From Aliivibrio sp. S4MY1 (GTDB lineage: Bacteria; Pseudomonadota; Gammaproteobacteria; Enterobacterales; Vibrionaceae): DNA of 64,000 bases. The DNA lies in the NCBI RefSeq assembly GCF_028765545.1, contig NZ_JARACP010000006.1, positions 186,001 to 250,000 on the forward strand, read 5' to 3'. Shown one piece after another: positions 41,323 to 52,626 of the stretch (its first letter is position 1; every line of letters starts with the position of its first letter). Under the pieces are notes generated by a model. The model did no database searches. It saw nothing but the letters and a program-made list of their open reading frames with translations, and was not told the origin of the DNA. Made by a program: the position numbers and the translations under genes.

Positions 41323-42336
41323 ATGATTGAAGCTGATCGCCTTATTGCTGCTGATAACCCTGTTTTTCGTGAAGAAGAAGTCATCGATCGAGCGATACGT
41401 CCGAAGAAATTAGAAGACTATCGAGGTCAAGACCATGTTCGCAGCCAGATGGAAATTTTCATTAAAGCAGCACAAATGCGTAATGAACCACTCGATCATT
41501 TACTTATTTTTGGTCCTCCAGGCTTAGGTAAGACAACATTAGCGAATATCGTTGCTAATGAAATGGAAGTGAATATTCGTACAACTTCAGGCCCTGTTCT
41601 TGAAAAAGCAGGAGACTTAGCTGCGCTTCTAACAAATCTAGAAGAAAATGATATTTTATTTATTGATGAGATCCACCGGTTAAGCCCTGTGGTTGAAGAA
41701 ATACTGTATCCGGCAATGGAAGATTACCAATTAGATATTATGATTGGTGAAGGCCCTGCAGCACGTTCAATCAAAATTGATTTACCCCCTTTTACTTTAA
41801 TTGGTGCAACCACCAGAGCGGGATCATTAACGTCACCATTACGTGATCGTTTTGGTATTGTTCAACGTTTAGAGTATTACAAAGTCGATGATCTTCAATA
41901 TATTGTTCAGCGTAGTGCTGATTGCCTGAATTTATCAATGGAATCTGAAGGCGCTCTTGAAGTTGCCCGTCGTGCTCGTGGTACACCACGTATTGCCAAT
42001 CGATTGTTACGTCGAGTACGAGATTATGCAGATGTAATGAGTGATAGCCATATCTCTTCAGATATTGCAGACAAAGCATTGAATATGCTTGATGTAGATG
42101 TTCGAGGTTTTGATTATATGGACAGAAAGTTACTTTTAGCCATTATGGAAAAATTTGATGGTGGTCCAGTTGGTCTTGATAATATTGCTGCAGCTATTGG
42201 TGAAGAAAGAGATACGATTGAAGATGTCATCGAACCTTACTTAATTCAACAAGGTTACTTACAACGAACACCAAGAGGGAGAATCGTTTCTGAGCGTGCA
42301 TACCTACATTTTGGAATTGATAAACCAGATAAATAG
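41323..42336 (+). CDS. ruvB: Holliday junction branch-migration ATPase RuvB
   Basis: RuvB is the AAA+ motor of branch migration. The 337-residue protein has Walker [13 protein letters not shown], Walker B FIDEIHRL, sensor 1 IGATTRAG, the arginine finger in LRDRFGI, and a C-terminal winged helix ending in RTPRGR. Confidence 0.98.
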   Translation: MIEADRLIAADNPVFREEEVIDRAIRPKKLEDYRGQDHVRSQMEIFIKAAQMRNEPLDHLLIFGPPGLGKTTLANIVANEMEVNIRTTSGPVLEKAGDLAALLTNLEENDILFIDEIHRLSPVVEEILYPAMEDYQLDIMIGEGPAARSIKIDLPPFTLIGATTRAGSLTSPLRDRFGIVQRLEYYKVDDLQYIVQRSADCLNLSMESEGALEVARRARGTPRIANRLLRRVRDYADVMSDSHISSDIADKALNMLDVDVRGFDYMDRKLLLAIMEKFDGGPVGLDNIAAAIGEERDTIEDVIEPYLIQQGYLQRTPRGRIVSERAYLHFGIDKPDK

Positions 42337-42395
42337 ATCAATATTTACTATTCATATTTTGTAATACCCTATTAATAAAAAACTCAGTAGAATGG

Positions 42396-42425
42396 AAGCG
42401 GGTGATCAAAATCATCCGCTTTTTC
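42396..42425 (+). terminator. Terminator of the ruvAB unit
   Basis: AAGCGGGTGAT and ATCATCCGCTT pair (one G-T) around CAAA, followed by T residues. Confidence 0.75.
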
Positions 42426-42555
42426 GTATAAGAAATGTGGAAAGTGTGAAAAATAGCCAGTTATGTAAATTTTGATGTAATTAACTTACAAAAAATGGAC
42501 AAACCTTTTGAAAGAAAGCATTTTTACTATTAATATTAGCAGGTTCTATATTAGG

Positions 42556-42577
42556 TTAAGCTTAACATTAAGCTAAC
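42556..42577 (-). promoter_or_regulatory. Candidate ArcA box upstream of cydA
   Basis: The minus strand reads GTTAGCTTAAT then GTTAAGCTTAA, two GTTA repeats 11 bases apart, the spacing of ArcA direct repeats. ArcA activates cydAB under low oxygen in E. coli. The match is moderate and the region is AT-rich. Confidence 0.4.
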
Positions 42578-42708
42578 GGTTTTTATACAATCATGTAACA
42601 CTTTATGGTTATTAATACGGTTACAAATATTAAAGCCCATATAAAGTATTACGCTCACCCAAAAGTGTGGAAGCACTGTGTCATTCAGCCTGACACAAAG
42701 GAGTTCTC

Positions 42709-44298
42709 ATGATCACTGATGTAGTGGAGTTATCGCGATTGCAGTTTGCAATGACAGCGATGTATCACTTCCTATTCGTTCCCCTGACTTTAGGTATGGC
42801 CTTCTTACTGGCTATCATGGAGTCTTTATATGTAATGACAGACAAACAAATCTATAAGGACATGACAAAGTTCTGGGGTAAATTGTTTGGTATTAACTTT
42901 GCGTTAGGTGTTGCTACAGGCCTAACCATGGAGTTCCAGTTTGGTACTAACTGGGCTTATTATTCTCACTATGTTGGTGATATCTTCGGTGCGCCTCTTG
43001 CCATCGAAGCATTAATGGCCTTTTTCTTAGAATCTACTTTTGTGGGTTTATTCTTCTTTGGTTGGGATCGTTTATCAAAACGTCAGCACCTTACAGTAAC
43101 GTGGTTAGTTGCTTTAGGTTCTAACTTCTCAGCGCTTTGGATTCTAGTGGCTAACGGTTGGATGCAAAACCCAGTAGGTGCAGAATTTAACTTTGAAACA
43201 ATGCGTATGGAAATGGTGAGCTTCGCTGAAGTTGTACTAAACCCGGTAGCACAAGTTAAATTCGTACATACGGTAGCTTCGGGTTATACCTGTGGTGCAA
43301 TGTTTGTTCTTGGTGTAAGTTCTTACTACCTACTTAAAGGTCGTGATATTGCATTTGCACGTCGTTCATTTGCTATTGCAGCTTCTTTTGGTATGGCATC
43401 AATTTTATCTGTAATGGTACTTGGTGATGAATCTGGCTATGAGCTAGGTGAAGTTCAACAAGTGAAACTTGCAGCGATTGAAGCAGAATGGCACACAGAA
43501 GAAGCACCTGCAGCATTTACGGTTATTGGTTTACCAAATCAAGAAACAATGGAAACGGATTACGCAATTAAGATCCCATATGTTATGGGTATTATTGCGA
43601 CGCGTTCATTAGATAAGCAGGTAACTGGTTTACGCGATCTTAAAGACCAACACGAACTTCGTATTCGTAACGGTATGGTTGCTTACGGTTTACTTGAAAA
43701 ACTACGTAATGGTGAGAAAACACCAGAAAACATCGCTGCGTTTGATGACGTTAAGCATGACTTAGGCTATGGCTTATTGCTTAAACGTTATACTGACAAA
43801 GTAGTTGATGCGTCTGAAGAGCAAATTAAAGCCGCTGCGGATGATTCAATTCCAACAGTATGGCCGTTGTTCTTCTCATTCCGTATCATGGTTGCGTGTG
43901 GTGTAGCTATGCTACTTATCTTTGGTTTTGCTTTTGTTCAGACTTGTCGTCAAAAGATTGGTCAAAAACAATGGTTACTTAAAGCAGCGCTATTTGGTAT
44001 GCCACTACCATGGATTGCGATTGAAGCTGGTTGGTTCGTTGCAGAATATGGCCGTCAACCATGGGCTGTTGGTGAAATCTTACCAGTTCACGTAGCTGCA
44101 TCAGCATTGACAGCAACAGAGATCTTAATCTCAATGGCTGCAATCATTGGCTTATACACGATATTCTTGATTGCTGAAGTTTACCTAATGGTGAAATTCG
44201 CGCGTAAAGGTCCAAGCAGCCTAAAAACAGGTCGCTACCACTTTGAGAAAGACGGTCAAGATTCAGAAGCGAAATTAACTCGCCAAGTAGAAGTATAA
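42709..44298 (+). CDS. cydA: Cytochrome bd ubiquinol oxidase subunit I
   Basis: CydA carries the quinol site and haems b558, b595 and d of the high-affinity terminal oxidase. The 529-residue membrane protein starts [24 protein letters not shown] with the haem His in AMYHF. It has the ligand region [11 protein letters not shown], and the Q-loop between about residues 250 and 380. Near the end, [12 protein letters not shown] is conserved. The ribosome site is AAAGGAG. It is the first gene of cydABX-ybgE. Confidence 0.97.
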   Translation: MITDVVELSRLQFAMTAMYHFLFVPLTLGMAFLLAIMESLYVMTDKQIYKDMTKFWGKLFGINFALGVATGLTMEFQFGTNWAYYSHYVGDIFGAPLAIEALMAFFLESTFVGLFFFGWDRLSKRQHLTVTWLVALGSNFSALWILVANGWMQNPVGAEFNFETMRMEMVSFAEVVLNPVAQVKFVHTVASGYTCGAMFVLGVSSYYLLKGRDIAFARRSFAIAASFGMASILSVMVLGDESGYELGEVQQVKLAAIEAEWHTEEAPAAFTVIGLPNQETMETDYAIKIPYVMGIIATRSLDKQVTGLRDLKDQHELRIRNGMVAYGLLEKLRNGEKTPENIAAFDDVKHDLGYGLLLKRYTDKVVDASEEQIKAAADDSIPTVWPLFFSFRIMVACGVAMLLIFGFAFVQTCRQKIGQKQWLLKAALFGMPLPWIAIEAGWFVAEYGRQPWAVGEILPVHVAASALTATEILISMAAIIGLYTIFLIAEVYLMVKFARKGPSSLKTGRYHFEKDGQDSEAKLTRQVEV

Positions 44299-44315
44299 AA
44301 ACGGAGATTTGAGCA

Positions 44316-45452
44316 ATGTTTGATTATGAAGTATTGCGATTTGTTTGGTGGGCATTGATCGGTGTATTACTGATTGGTTTCGCTGTAACAGATGGTTTCG
44401 ATATGGGTGTTGGTGCACTAGTACCTGTTATCGGAAAAACAGATTCAGAACGTCGAGTTATGATTAACTCAATTGCCCCACACTGGGATGGTAACCAAGT
44501 ATGGTTAATCACTGCCGGTGGTGCATTATTTGCTGCATGGCCATTAGTATATGCTGCGTCATTCTCAGGTTTTTACCTAGCAATGATCGTAACATTAGCA
44601 GCATTATGGTTCCGTCCAGTAGGGTTTGATTACCGTTCTAAAATTGAAGATAAACGCTGGCGTTCAGCGTGGGATGCTGCAATCTTTATCGGTAGCTTTG
44701 TTCCACCAGTGATCTTTGGTGTTGCGTTTGGTAATTTACTTCAAGGTGTACCATTCGAGTTAAACAACCTAATGATGCTGAGTTATCATGGTGGTTTCTT
44801 TGAGTTGTTAAACCCATTTGCATTGCTTTGTGGTTTAGTGAGTTCAGCAATGTTCATTACTCAAGGTGCAACATGGCTACAGATGAAAACAACAGAAGAG
44901 CTTCATACTCGTTCTCGTAATGTAGCAATGATTTGTAGCGTTGCTGTTATCGTTCTGTTTGTTATCGCGGGCTTCTGGGCTCAAAGCATTGAAGGTTATG
45001 TGATTACAACGGTTCTTGACCACAATGCAGCCTCTGATCCGCTAAATAAAGAAGTGGTTCGTGAAGTGGGTGCGCTATTCAATAATTATAATGAATATCC
45101 ACTGCTTTGGATTGCGCCAGCACTCGCTGTGATTATGCCTATCGTTACTATTATTGCTTCTCGTGCAAATATTGGTGGTCTAGCATTCTTAAGTTCTAGC
45201 TTGACGAACGCGGGTGTTATTTTAACGTCTGGTTTCGCATTGTTCCCATTCGTAATGCCATCGAGCTTTAACCCAGATCATGGTCTAACTATGTGGGATG
45301 CAACATCAAGTGAATTGACGCTGCGATTAATGACTTATGTTGCTATCGTCATGGTGCCAATTATTCTTGCTTATACCATTTGGACGTACTACAAAATGTT
45401 TGGTCGTCTTGATTCTAAATTCATTGAAGAGAACAAAACGTCTCTTTACTAA
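44316..45452 (+). CDS. cydB: Cytochrome bd ubiquinol oxidase subunit II
   Basis: CydB is the partner subunit of 378 residues with about eight membrane segments. Conserved pieces are FVWWALIGVLLIGFAVTDGFDMGVG near the start, PHWDGNQVWLITAGGALFAAWP, and FPFVMPSSFNPDHGLTMWDA. It lies 17 bases after cydA. Confidence 0.97.
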   Translation: MFDYEVLRFVWWALIGVLLIGFAVTDGFDMGVGALVPVIGKTDSERRVMINSIAPHWDGNQVWLITAGGALFAAWPLVYAASFSGFYLAMIVTLAALWFRPVGFDYRSKIEDKRWRSAWDAAIFIGSFVPPVIFGVAFGNLLQGVPFELNNLMMLSYHGGFFELLNPFALLCGLVSSAMFITQGATWLQMKTTEELHTRSRNVAMICSVAVIVLFVIAGFWAQSIEGYVITTVLDHNAASDPLNKEVVREVGALFNNYNEYPLLWIAPALAVIMPIVTIIASRANIGGLAFLSSSLTNAGVILTSGFALFPFVMPSSFNPDHGLTMWDATSSELTLRLMTYVAIVMVPIILAYTIWTYYKMFGRLDSKFIEENKTSLY

Positions 45453-45464
45453 GGAGTATTTATT

Positions 45465-45572
45465 ATGTGGTATTTCGCATGGATCCTAGGTGTGCTACTA
45501 GCATGTTCATTTGCAATCATTAATGCACTTTGGTTAGAGCATTCAGAAATGATGGATAAAGACAGTGAGTAA
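45465..45572 (+). CDS. cydX: Cytochrome bd small subunit CydX
   Basis: This 35-residue single-pass membrane protein starts MWYFAWILGVLLACSFAIIN and ends in an acidic tail. It matches the CydX/YbgT pattern, with conserved W6 and the Glu of LWLE. CydX is required for stable cytochrome bd in E. coli. It has a strong AAGGAGT, lies 12 bases after cydB and overlaps ybgE by 8 bases. Confidence 0.93.
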   Translation: MWYFAWILGVLLACSFAIINALWLEHSEMMDKDSE

Positions 45573-45867
45573 TCTCGCTGACAAAATAGACAGCGTTCAC
45601 AGCCCAATCAACAATATCGTTGTACGATTATTGTTGGTTGCGGCTGCGGTATTTCACATGGCAATGCTGATGTGGGAACCAAGGGTGTATTCTGAGCAAA
45701 TTGGCGGATTTAGTGGCTTATTAGCCCCAAGCTTAATTTATTCAGTGTGTACTGCATTCATTTTTGCTGTGGGTTTTATTCCTCATAAATGGATTTGGAA
45801 GCTGATATTTAGTCCGTATTTTTCAATAGCAATATTAGGTTACTTTAGTTATTTATATTTTTTCTAA
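45565..45867 (+). CDS. ybgE: Cyd operon protein YbgE
   Basis: This 100-residue inner-membrane protein with three hydrophobic segments always accompanies cydABX in gamma-proteobacteria; its function is not established. The start is a GTG inside the last codons of cydX. Conserved phrases are MLMWEPRVY and GFIPHKWIWKLIFSPY. Confidence 0.88.
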   Translation: MSNLADKIDSVHSPINNIVVRLLLVAAAVFHMAMLMWEPRVYSEQIGGFSGLLAPSLIYSVCTAFIFAVGFIPHKWIWKLIFSPYFSIAILGYFSYLYFF

Positions 45868-45909
45868 AGTGATAAACCGATAAAAGTTTGTGTATTGGAA
45901 CAGCATACT

Positions 45910-45952
45910 AAGCAGTTTGTTACTTATTTAAGTATCAAACTGCTTTTTTTTT
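45910..45952 (+). terminator. Terminator of the cyd operon
   Basis: AAGCAGTTTG and CAAACTGCTT pair around a loop that also contains TACTTA...TAAGTA. A run of T residues follows. Confidence 0.85.
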
Positions 45953-46050
45953 GATGATATAGCCTAAAATTCTTATTTGTTATAGTGGTGCTAATAAAAA
46001 ATCGGTTATAGTTAGCAACGGATTTTTCAATAAGAAAAGAGAAAAATGTA

Positions 46051-46461
46051 ATGGATAACAACACGTTTGAATGGCCTATCACTATTTATTATGAAGACAC
46101 AGACGCTGGCGGAGTTGTATATCATTCTAACTATTTAAAGTTTTTTGAACGAGCACGAACGGAATTATTGCGCCATCATGGTGTCTCTCAACAAGTACTG
46201 TTAAAGCAATCGATAGGATTTGTTGTAAAAAGTATTAATATTGATTTCATTCAAGCTGCACGATTAGACGAACAGCTCAAAGTTGAAACATCTATAACAG
46301 AATTTAAAAAAGTATCGCTAACCTTTTGTCAGTTATTGGTTAATTCTGAAGGGAAGGTATTGTGCAAAGCTACGGTTAAGGTAGCCTGTATTGATAACTC
46401 AAAGATGAAACCAACAGCGATTCCATCATTTATACTATCGGAGATAACTTGTGACAGGTGA
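46051..46461 (+). CDS. ybgC: Tol-Pal system-associated acyl-CoA thioesterase
   Basis: YbgC is a hotdog-fold thioesterase. The 136-residue protein has [25 protein letters not shown], in which the Asp of TDAGG is the catalytic acid of the 4HBT family. It is the first gene of the tol-pal operon and overlaps tolQ by 11 bases. Confidence 0.94.
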   Translation: MDNNTFEWPITIYYEDTDAGGVVYHSNYLKFFERARTELLRHHGVSQQVLLKQSIGFVVKSINIDFIQAARLDEQLKVETSITEFKKVSLTFCQLLVNSEGKVLCKATVKVACIDNSKMKPTAIPSFILSEITCDR

Positions 46462-47134
46462 ACTATCAATTCTCGATCTATTTCTACAAGCTAGTTTATT
46501 AGTTAAGATCGTGATGCTTATTCTATTAGGTTTGTCGGTAACATCATGGGCCATGATCTTCAAGCGCTCAAAAATTTTAGCTGTTGCTCGTATTGACGCA
46601 GAACGTTTCGAAGATAAATTCTGGTCAGGAATGGATTTGTCACAGCTGTTTAATGAAGTGAAAGTTCGTAAAGACCGAATCAGTGGTACTGAAAAAATCT
46701 TCTATTCTGGTTTTAATGAGTTTGCTCGCTTATCTCGAGTGAGTTCATCATCTGAAGCGGTAATGGATGGAACATCTAGAGCTATGCGCGTTACGGTTTC
46801 GCGAGAAGTAGACGGTCTTGAAACCAACTTACCTTTTCTTGCAACCGTTGGTTCTATAACACCATACATAGGTTTATTTGGTACCGTATGGGGTATCATG
46901 CATGCATTTATTGCGCTAGGTGCAGTAAAGCAAGCGACACTAGCAATGGTTGCTCCAGGTATTGCTGAAGCATTGGTTGCAACAGCCATGGGTTTATTTG
47001 CTGCGATTCCAGCGGTTATTGCCTACAACAGACTTAGTGTTAAAGTGGGTAAGTTAGAGCATAACTACGCTGCTTTTATGGATGAGTTCTCAAGCATTTT
47101 ACATCGTCAAGCAATGGCAAGTCAGGAGAAATAA
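46451..47134 (+). CDS. tolQ: Tol-Pal system protein TolQ
   Basis: TolQ is an inner-membrane stator-type channel (MotA/ExbB family) that uses the proton gradient with TolR to energise TolA. The 227-residue protein has a membrane segment near residues 15-35, a cytoplasmic loop, and two C-terminal segments around [19 protein letters not shown] and [20 protein letters not shown]. The start is GTG. Confidence 0.96.
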   Translation: MTGELSILDLFLQASLLVKIVMLILLGLSVTSWAMIFKRSKILAVARIDAERFEDKFWSGMDLSQLFNEVKVRKDRISGTEKIFYSGFNEFARLSRVSSSSEAVMDGTSRAMRVTVSREVDGLETNLPFLATVGSITPYIGLFGTVWGIMHAFIALGAVKQATLAMVAPGIAEALVATAMGLFAAIPAVIAYNRLSVKVGKLEHNYAAFMDEFSSILHRQAMASQEK

Positions 47135-47580
47135 TGTCTGGCTATCAACCAAAGAAAAGAAAATTAACGGCTGAAATTAATGTGGTTCCCTACATTGATG
47201 TCATGTTGGTGTTATTAATTATCTTTATGGTAACGGCTCCGTTTGTCACTCAAGGGGTAGATGTTGAATTACCAGAGATGAGTAACACAAAATCGGCGCA
47301 AGCGATGGCGGGTGAAGATCCTAATGCAACATTTATCATTGTTGAAATTGATAAAGATGGAAACCTTGGCTTAAGTGTTGATAATCAAGAAGTTCGTCGT
47401 CCTATGTCAATGCAAGAGATGATCACTAATGTGAAAGCAGAGCTGAGCATTAAGCCTAATTCACCCGTTGCGGTAGGTGGGGACGCTAGCACGCCATATG
47501 CAGAGATTGTTTTAGTTCTTGATGAATTAAGCCGTGCTGGGGTGAGTAAAGTTGGATTACTTACCGATCTCAAGGAATAG
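47134..47580 (+). CDS. tolR: Tol-Pal system protein TolR
   Basis: TolR is a single-pass ExbD-family protein of 148 residues. The membrane segment contains the key Asp in VVPYIDVMLVLLIIFMVTAP. A periplasmic domain follows. The start overlaps the tolQ stop by one base. Confidence 0.96.
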   Translation: MSGYQPKKRKLTAEINVVPYIDVMLVLLIIFMVTAPFVTQGVDVELPEMSNTKSAQAMAGEDPNATFIIVEIDKDGNLGLSVDNQEVRRPMSMQEMITNVKAELSIKPNSPVAVGGDASTPYAEIVLVLDELSRAGVSKVGLLTDLKE

Positions 47581-47596
47581 AAGTGAATAATCATTA

Positions 47597-48625
47597 ATGA
47601 AATCGGATAATAATTACACTTTTGCTATTATTGTATCTGTCGTGTTGCACTTGTTGCTCGTGGCAGCACTTATCTTTGGCAGCGATTTTTCTCTGGATGA
47701 CAAAGCAAAGCCTAATACTATCCAAGCTGTTGTGATCGATCCAAATACGATTGCAAAACAAGCATCTCAGATCCGTCAAGAGCGAGAACGAGCGGAACGT
47801 GCTGAACAAGAGCGTTTAAAGCGATTAAAACAACAAGCTGCTCAGTTAGAAAAAAATCGAAAAGCGGAAGAAGATCGAATTCGAAAACTAAAAGAACAAC
47901 AAGTTAAAGAGAAAAAAGCGGCTCGAGAAGCTGAAGAAGAGCGTAAAAAAGCAGTAGCAGAAGCGAAGGAACAAAAAGAGCGTGCTGTTGCTGAAGAAGT
48001 TGAACGAAAACGTAGAGCGGATGCTGCAGCAAAAGCTGAAGTTGCCAAACAGGCTAAAATTAAGGCTGATAAAGAAAAAGCCGCAAAAGAGGCTGCAAAA
48101 AAAACGCAATTAGAAAAAGAACGCGCAGCGAAAGCTGAAGCGGATCGTAAAGCAAAAGAAAAAGCGGCGAAAGTAGAAGCAGAAAGAGTCGCAAAAGAAA
48201 AAGCAGCAGCTGCTGAAAAAGCGCGTAAAGAAAAAGAACGTGCAGCGAAAGCAGAAGCTGAGCGAAAGCAAAAAGAAGCAGCGCTAAATGATATTTTTGC
48301 AGGGTTAGAAGATGAGACAGTTCAAAACTCATCAGCTAAGCAGCAACATATTGATGATGAAGTGAATCGCCATGCCGCTATTTACACTCAAATGATTCAA
48401 CAGAACCTATTGGTTGATGAAACCTATGTAGGTAAAAGTTGTAGAGTAAAAATTAAGTTAGCGTCATCAGGGTTACTTTTATCTGTGACAACATTAGGGG
48501 GAGATGCTCAAGTTTGCCGTGCAGCAAAAACGGCGGTAACTAAAGTCAATGTATTCCCGATGCCAAAAGATTCAGATGTTGTTGCTAAATTAACGAATAT
48601 TAACCTTACGGTTCAACCAGAATAA
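47597..48625 (+). CDS. tolA: Tol-Pal system protein TolA
   Basis: TolA links the inner-membrane motor to Pal and TolB. The 342-residue protein has an N-terminal anchor ([22 protein letters not shown] with the conserved SxxxH), a long Ala/Lys/Glu/Arg-rich helix (about 50-240), and a C-terminal globular domain ([27 protein letters not shown]...). It lies 16 bases after tolR. Confidence 0.95.
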   Translation: MKSDNNYTFAIIVSVVLHLLLVAALIFGSDFSLDDKAKPNTIQAVVIDPNTIAKQASQIRQERERAERAEQERLKRLKQQAAQLEKNRKAEEDRIRKLKEQQVKEKKAAREAEEERKKAVAEAKEQKERAVAEEVERKRRADAAAKAEVAKQAKIKADKEKAAKEAAKKTQLEKERAAKAEADRKAKEKAAKVEAERVAKEKAAAAEKARKEKERAAKAEAERKQKEAALNDIFAGLEDETVQNSSAKQQHIDDEVNRHAAIYTQMIQQNLLVDETYVGKSCRVKIKLASSGLLLSVTTLGGDAQVCRAAKTAVTKVNVFPMPKDSDVVAKLTNINLTVQPE

Positions 48626-48635
48626 GGAAGCTCAA

Positions 48636-49988
48636 GTGCTAAAACGATGGATATTAACTCTCTTTGTTGCTTGTTTGACATTTAGCCAAGTAGCAAGAGC
48701 TGAATTAGAGTTGGTTATAACAGAAGGTATTGATTCTGCAAGGCCAATCGGAATAGTGCCGTTTAAGTGGCATGGTGAAGGTAAATTACCGCAAGATATT
48801 TCTGCTATTATCTCGTCTGATTTACAGCGCAGTGGCAAATTTAGCCCAGTAGCAACCAATAAAATGCCTCAAACACCCTATAAAGATTCGGATATCAATT
48901 ACGAAGCTTGGACTAAAATGGGTGTGGATGCGATTGTTACGGGTGAAGTGAAATTTAATGCTCAAGGTAAATACGAAGTTACCTATAAATTAATTGATGT
49001 CGTTCGTGGTCAATTAACGAAAGGTCAATCGAAGGCTCTTAACAGCACTGGTGAATTGGTACTGACTCAAGATCATATTCTTGTAAATAAAGTTGCAACA
49101 CTATCGAAAAAACAGCTGCGTAAGTACGCACACCGTATCTCTGATGTCGTTTATGAAAAATTGACAGGCGAGAGAGGGGCATTCTTGACTCGTATTGCTT
49201 ATGTTGTGGTTAATGATAAAGCACAATATCCGTATCAATTACGCATTGCTGATTATGATGGTTACAACGAACGCCTGGTACTAAAATCAAAACAGCCAAT
49301 CATGTCACCAGCTTGGTCACCTGATGGTAAAAAATTAGCGTATGTGAGTTTTGAAAACAGAAAATCACAAGTCTTTATTATGAATATTTATACGGGTAAG
49401 AGAGAGTTAATTGCTTCTTATCCACGTCATAATGGAGCTCCACGTTTTTCACATGATGGCAAAGAATTAGCCATTGTATTGTCGAAAACAGGAAGCTTGA
49501 ATATTTATATCGTGAATTTAGATACGAAGAAAATGCGTCAAATAACTCGCGGAAGATCGAATAATACGGAACCTTTTTGGGCTCCTGATAACAAGTCTTT
49601 AATATTTACTTCAGATCGGGGTGGTAAACCTCAGATATATAGAGTAAATTTACAAGACGGTTCAACAAAACGTTTAACCTGGCAAGGCAGTCAAAATCTT
49701 GGTGGGCAGATTACTCCAGACGGTAAGTTTATTGTCATGGTGAATCGCTCAGAGACTGGATTCAATCTAGCAAAACAAGATTTAGAAACTGGTGCCGTCC
49801 AGGTCTTAACCAAGACACTACTGGATGAGTCACCTAGTATTGCGCCAAATGGCGGCATGGTGATTTACAGTTCCATTTATAGAAAACAGAATATACTTTC
49901 AATGGTTTCTATCGATGGCCGTTTTAAAGCTCGCTTACCAGCGACAAACGGACGTGTAAGGGCACCAGCGTGGTCGCCATTTTTATAG
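48636..49988 (+). CDS. tolB: Tol-Pal system beta-propeller protein TolB
   Basis: TolB is a periplasmic protein that binds Pal and is released by TolA. The 450-residue protein has a signal peptide [22 protein letters not shown], an N-terminal alpha/beta domain, and a six-bladed propeller of WD40-like units ([33 protein letters not shown]). The start is GTG with AAGGAAG upstream. Confidence 0.96.
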   Translation: MLKRWILTLFVACLTFSQVARAELELVITEGIDSARPIGIVPFKWHGEGKLPQDISAIISSDLQRSGKFSPVATNKMPQTPYKDSDINYEAWTKMGVDAIVTGEVKFNAQGKYEVTYKLIDVVRGQLTKGQSKALNSTGELVLTQDHILVNKVATLSKKQLRKYAHRISDVVYEKLTGERGAFLTRIAYVVVNDKAQYPYQLRIADYDGYNERLVLKSKQPIMSPAWSPDGKKLAYVSFENRKSQVFIMNIYTGKRELIASYPRHNGAPRFSHDGKELAIVLSKTGSLNIYIVNLDTKKMRQITRGRSNNTEPFWAPDNKSLIFTSDRGGKPQIYRVNLQDGSTKRLTWQGSQNLGGQITPDGKFIVMVNRSETGFNLAKQDLETGAVQVLTKTLLDESPSIAPNGGMVIYSSIYRKQNILSMVSIDGRFKARLPATNGRVRAPAWSPFL

Positions 49989-50020
49989 CTACTAAATATT
50001 TAGGTAATAAGGAAAATATA

Positions 50021-50584
50021 ATGCAACTAAATAATCTTCTTAAGAGTCTTTTAATCGCTTTGCCTGTGGTTGCTCTTTCTGCTTGTAGTTCTAGCGACAG
50101 CGCAACTGACAGTACTGCTGGCCAAGAATCAACAAACGGCGTAGAAACTCAAACAACAGGTGCTGAAGGTCAAACAGACACTGCTGTTATTACTTCTATC
50201 GAAGTAGATGAAGTTATGACTGAAGCTGAAGTTCGCGCTCAAGCAGAACAAGAGCTTCGTAAAGTACAAACAGTTTACTTCGCGTTTGATAACTCAACAA
50301 TCTCTTCTGAATACGAAGATATGCTTGCTGCACATGCTGCTTTCCTAAGCGCTGATCCTGCAATCAAAGTAACTGTTGAAGGTCATGCTGATGAGCGTGG
50401 TACTCCTGAGTACAACATCGCACTAGGCGAGCGTCGTGCTAAAGCTGTATCTAAATACCTACAAGCTCTAGGTGTTTCTGCTGACCAAATCTCTATCGTA
50501 AGCTACGGTGAAGAGAAGCCACTAGTTCTTGGTCAAACAGCTGAAGATTACGCTAAAAACCGTCGCGCAGTATTAGTATACTAA
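50021..50584 (+). CDS. pal: Peptidoglycan-associated lipoprotein Pal
   Basis: Pal anchors the outer membrane to peptidoglycan. I chose the ATG at 50021, which has AAGGAAAATATA upstream and gives a lipoprotein signal with lipobox LSAC (Cys20). A start at 49970 overlaps tolB and hides the signal. The 187-residue protein has a Thr/Glu-rich linker and an OmpA-like domain with [10 protein letters not shown] and [19 protein letters not shown]. Codon bias is strong, showing high expression. Confidence 0.96.
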   Translation: MQLNNLLKSLLIALPVVALSACSSSDSATDSTAGQESTNGVETQTTGAEGQTDTAVITSIEVDEVMTEAEVRAQAEQELRKVQTVYFAFDNSTISSEYEDMLAAHAAFLSADPAIKVTVEGHADERGTPEYNIALGERRAKAVSKYLQALGVSADQISIVSYGEEKPLVLGQTAEDYAKNRRAVLVY

Positions 50585-50609
50585 TCGATAGTTTATAAGG
50601 CTGACTTAT

Positions 50610-51380
50610 ATGAAATACAGTAACCTTAAGCGAATTATTCCGCTTACGTTGCTGGCTAGTGCGGCGACCCTTGTGGTCGCCGCACCTGCTCCAGTCACAG
50701 ATTTAAATGCGACTTCCAATTCTACTTCTTCTGCTCCAGCATCTTCAGCGAGCATTGAGCGTTTAGAGCGCCTGATAAAAAGCCGTAACCAAATTCAACT
50801 TCAGCTTCAGCAGCAGCTTGATGGTTTATCAGAAGAATTGTCAGAAATGCGTGGAATGGTTGAACGTAATAGCTATGAGCTTGATCAAATGCTAGAACGT
50901 CAGCGTCAGCTATATATTGAAATCGATACACTGAGAACAGCAAAGCCAGTAACAGTAACAACGCCAGCAGAAGCGACTGATAGTTCCTCTGGTGCTTATT
51001 CTGCTGATACCAATGAAAACGAAGCATATCAAAATGCAGTTGATTTAATCTTAAAGAAAAAAGATTATGCTGGCGCAACCAAAGCATTCCAAGATTTTGT
51101 TGCGGCCTATCCTGACTCTGTATATAGCTCAAACGCACATTATTGGTTAGGACAGCTTTATTTTGCTCAGAAAAATGACATAGAAGCTGCAAAAAGTTTT
51201 GCAAAAGTAGTAAGTTATGCTGATTCAAATAAACGCGCAGATGCTTTATTAAAATTAGGTGAACTTGCTAAACGAAATAACAATAAAGCTGCCGCTCAAA
51301 AATATTATCAAAAAGTGATTTCTGAATATCCAGATAGCACAACAGCGAAAACAGCTGATAATCAGTTAAAATCGTTATAA
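50610..51380 (+). CDS. cpoB: Cell division coordinator CpoB (YbgF)
   Basis: CpoB is a periplasmic protein that links peptidoglycan synthesis with Tol-driven constriction. The 256-residue protein has a signal peptide ending near VVAAPAP, a trimerising coiled coil (about 45-115), and C-terminal TPR repeats (AYQNAVDLILKKKDYAGATK, YWLGQLYFAQ). It is the last gene of the tol-pal operon. Confidence 0.94.
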   Translation: MKYSNLKRIIPLTLLASAATLVVAAPAPVTDLNATSNSTSSAPASSASIERLERLIKSRNQIQLQLQQQLDGLSEELSEMRGMVERNSYELDQMLERQRQLYIEIDTLRTAKPVTVTTPAEATDSSSGAYSADTNENEAYQNAVDLILKKKDYAGATKAFQDFVAAYPDSVYSSNAHYWLGQLYFAQKNDIEAAKSFAKVVSYADSNKRADALLKLGELAKRNNNKAAAQKYYQKVISEYPDSTTAKTADNQLKSL

Positions 51381-51389
51381 ATAGAAACT

Positions 51390-51417
51390 AAAAAGGAGCC
51401 GAAGTGCTCCTTTTTTA
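51390..51417 (+). terminator. Terminator of the tol-pal operon
   Basis: AAAAAGGAGC and GCTCCTTTTT pair around CGAAGT. The hairpin is followed by TTA. Confidence 0.85.
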
Positions 51418-51491
51418 TTGCCTCTAACTTGCTGCCAATAGCATAAGGCGTATAATATCGAGATTATTTTAAGATATTAATGAGCTGAGCA

Positions 51492-52541
51492 ATGGGCCAC
51501 ATTTTAGACCACGTCGATACGGTATATCCTTTTCCTCCAAAACCTATCAAATTAAGCGCCGATGAGAAAACGCAGTACATCGCGAAAATTAAGCAGTTGC
51601 TTAGCGATAAAAATGCGGTATTAATTGCTCATTATTATACAGACCCTGAGATCCAAGCATTAGCAGAAGAGACTGGCGGCTTTGTTGGTGATTCACTTGA
51701 AATGGCTAAATTTGGTAATCGCCATGATGCGAAGACATTAGTCATTGCAGGTGTTCGTTTTATGGGTGAATCTGCAAAGATCTTAACGCCTGAAAAAACC
51801 ATTTTAATGCCAACATTAGATGCAGAATGTTCACTTGATCTAGGCTGCCCTGCTGACAAGTTTACTGAGTTCTGTGATGCTCACCCTGATCATACAGTCG
51901 TTGTTTATGCTAATACATCAGCAGCAGTAAAAGCACGTGCTGATTGGGTCGTAACGTCAAGTATTGCTCTAGAAATTGTTGAACACCTTGATGATGAAGA
52001 TAAGAAAATCATTTGGGGACCAGATCGCCATTTAGGTTCATACATTGCAAATAAAACAGGTGCAGACATGCTGTTATGGCAGGGTGAATGTATTGTTCAT
52101 GATGAGTTTTCAGCAAAAGCATTGAAAGATGCAAAAGCGCTTCATCCAGATGCTGCGGTATTGGTTCATCCAGAGTCTCCAGCAAGCGTGGTTGAATTAG
52201 CTGATGCAGTTGGCTCTACAAGTCAGCTAATAAAGTCGGCAAAAGAGCTACCACAGCAAAAAATGATTGTAGCTACCGATAAAGGTATTTTCTTTAAGAT
52301 GCAGCAAATGGTTCCAGAAAAAGAACTGTTAGAGGCTCCAACAGCCGGTGCTGGTGCAACGTGTCGTAGTTGTGCTCATTGCCCGTGGATGGCGATGAAT
52401 GGCCTTGTAGCGATAGAGAAAGCCTTAAATGAAGGTGGTGCAGAGCATGAGATCTTTGTTGATGAGGAGATCCGTGTAAAATCTTTAATTCCATTAAATC
52501 GCATGTTAGATTTTGCTGAGCAGCTAAACGCAAATAAGTAA
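51492..52541 (+). CDS. nadA: Quinolinate synthase NadA
   Basis: NadA condenses iminoaspartate and dihydroxyacetone phosphate to quinolinate in NAD synthesis. The 349-residue protein shows [29 protein letters not shown] and Cys in [13 protein letters not shown]. It also has [11 protein letters not shown] and [13 protein letters not shown], which contribute the [4Fe-4S] ligands. E. coli also has nadA after tol-pal-ybgF, but with tRNA genes between that are missing here. Confidence 0.97.
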   Translation: MGHILDHVDTVYPFPPKPIKLSADEKTQYIAKIKQLLSDKNAVLIAHYYTDPEIQALAEETGGFVGDSLEMAKFGNRHDAKTLVIAGVRFMGESAKILTPEKTILMPTLDAECSLDLGCPADKFTEFCDAHPDHTVVVYANTSAAVKARADWVVTSSIALEIVEHLDDEDKKIIWGPDRHLGSYIANKTGADMLLWQGECIVHDEFSAKALKDAKALHPDAAVLVHPESPASVVELADAVGSTSQLIKSAKELPQQKMIVATDKGIFFKMQQMVPEKELLEAPTAGAGATCRSCAHCPWMAMNGLVAIEKALNEGGAEHEIFVDEEIRVKSLIPLNRMLDFAEQLNANK

Positions 52542-52561
52542 TTGAATAAACGATTTGATAA

Positions 52562-52592
52562 AAAATGGCGACCAATGTGGTCGCCATTTTTA
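52562..52592 (+). terminator. Terminator of nadA
   Basis: AAAATGGCGACC and GGTCGCCATTTT pair around AATGT, then T residues. Confidence 0.85.
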
Positions 52593-52626
52593 TTTATGAA
52601 GTATTCTTATTTGATAAAGGTCTTAA

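Larger units (their letters stand above)
42337..42708. other. Gap between ruvB and cydA
   Basis: The gap has 372 bases. It holds the ruvB terminator and the cydA control region, including a candidate ArcA direct repeat at 42556-42577. An FNR-like TTGATGTAATTAA near 42471 is too poor to call. Confidence 0.5.

Noticed and set aside
43945-43965. TGTCGTCAAAAGATTGGTCAA, resembling the class B operator
   Set aside because: It lies within cydA coding sequence and matches only the first part; the ATGGCAA half is not conserved.
50722-51228. 168-codon open frame opposite cpoB
   Set aside because: It is a Leu/Gln-rich antisense product of CpoB codons.
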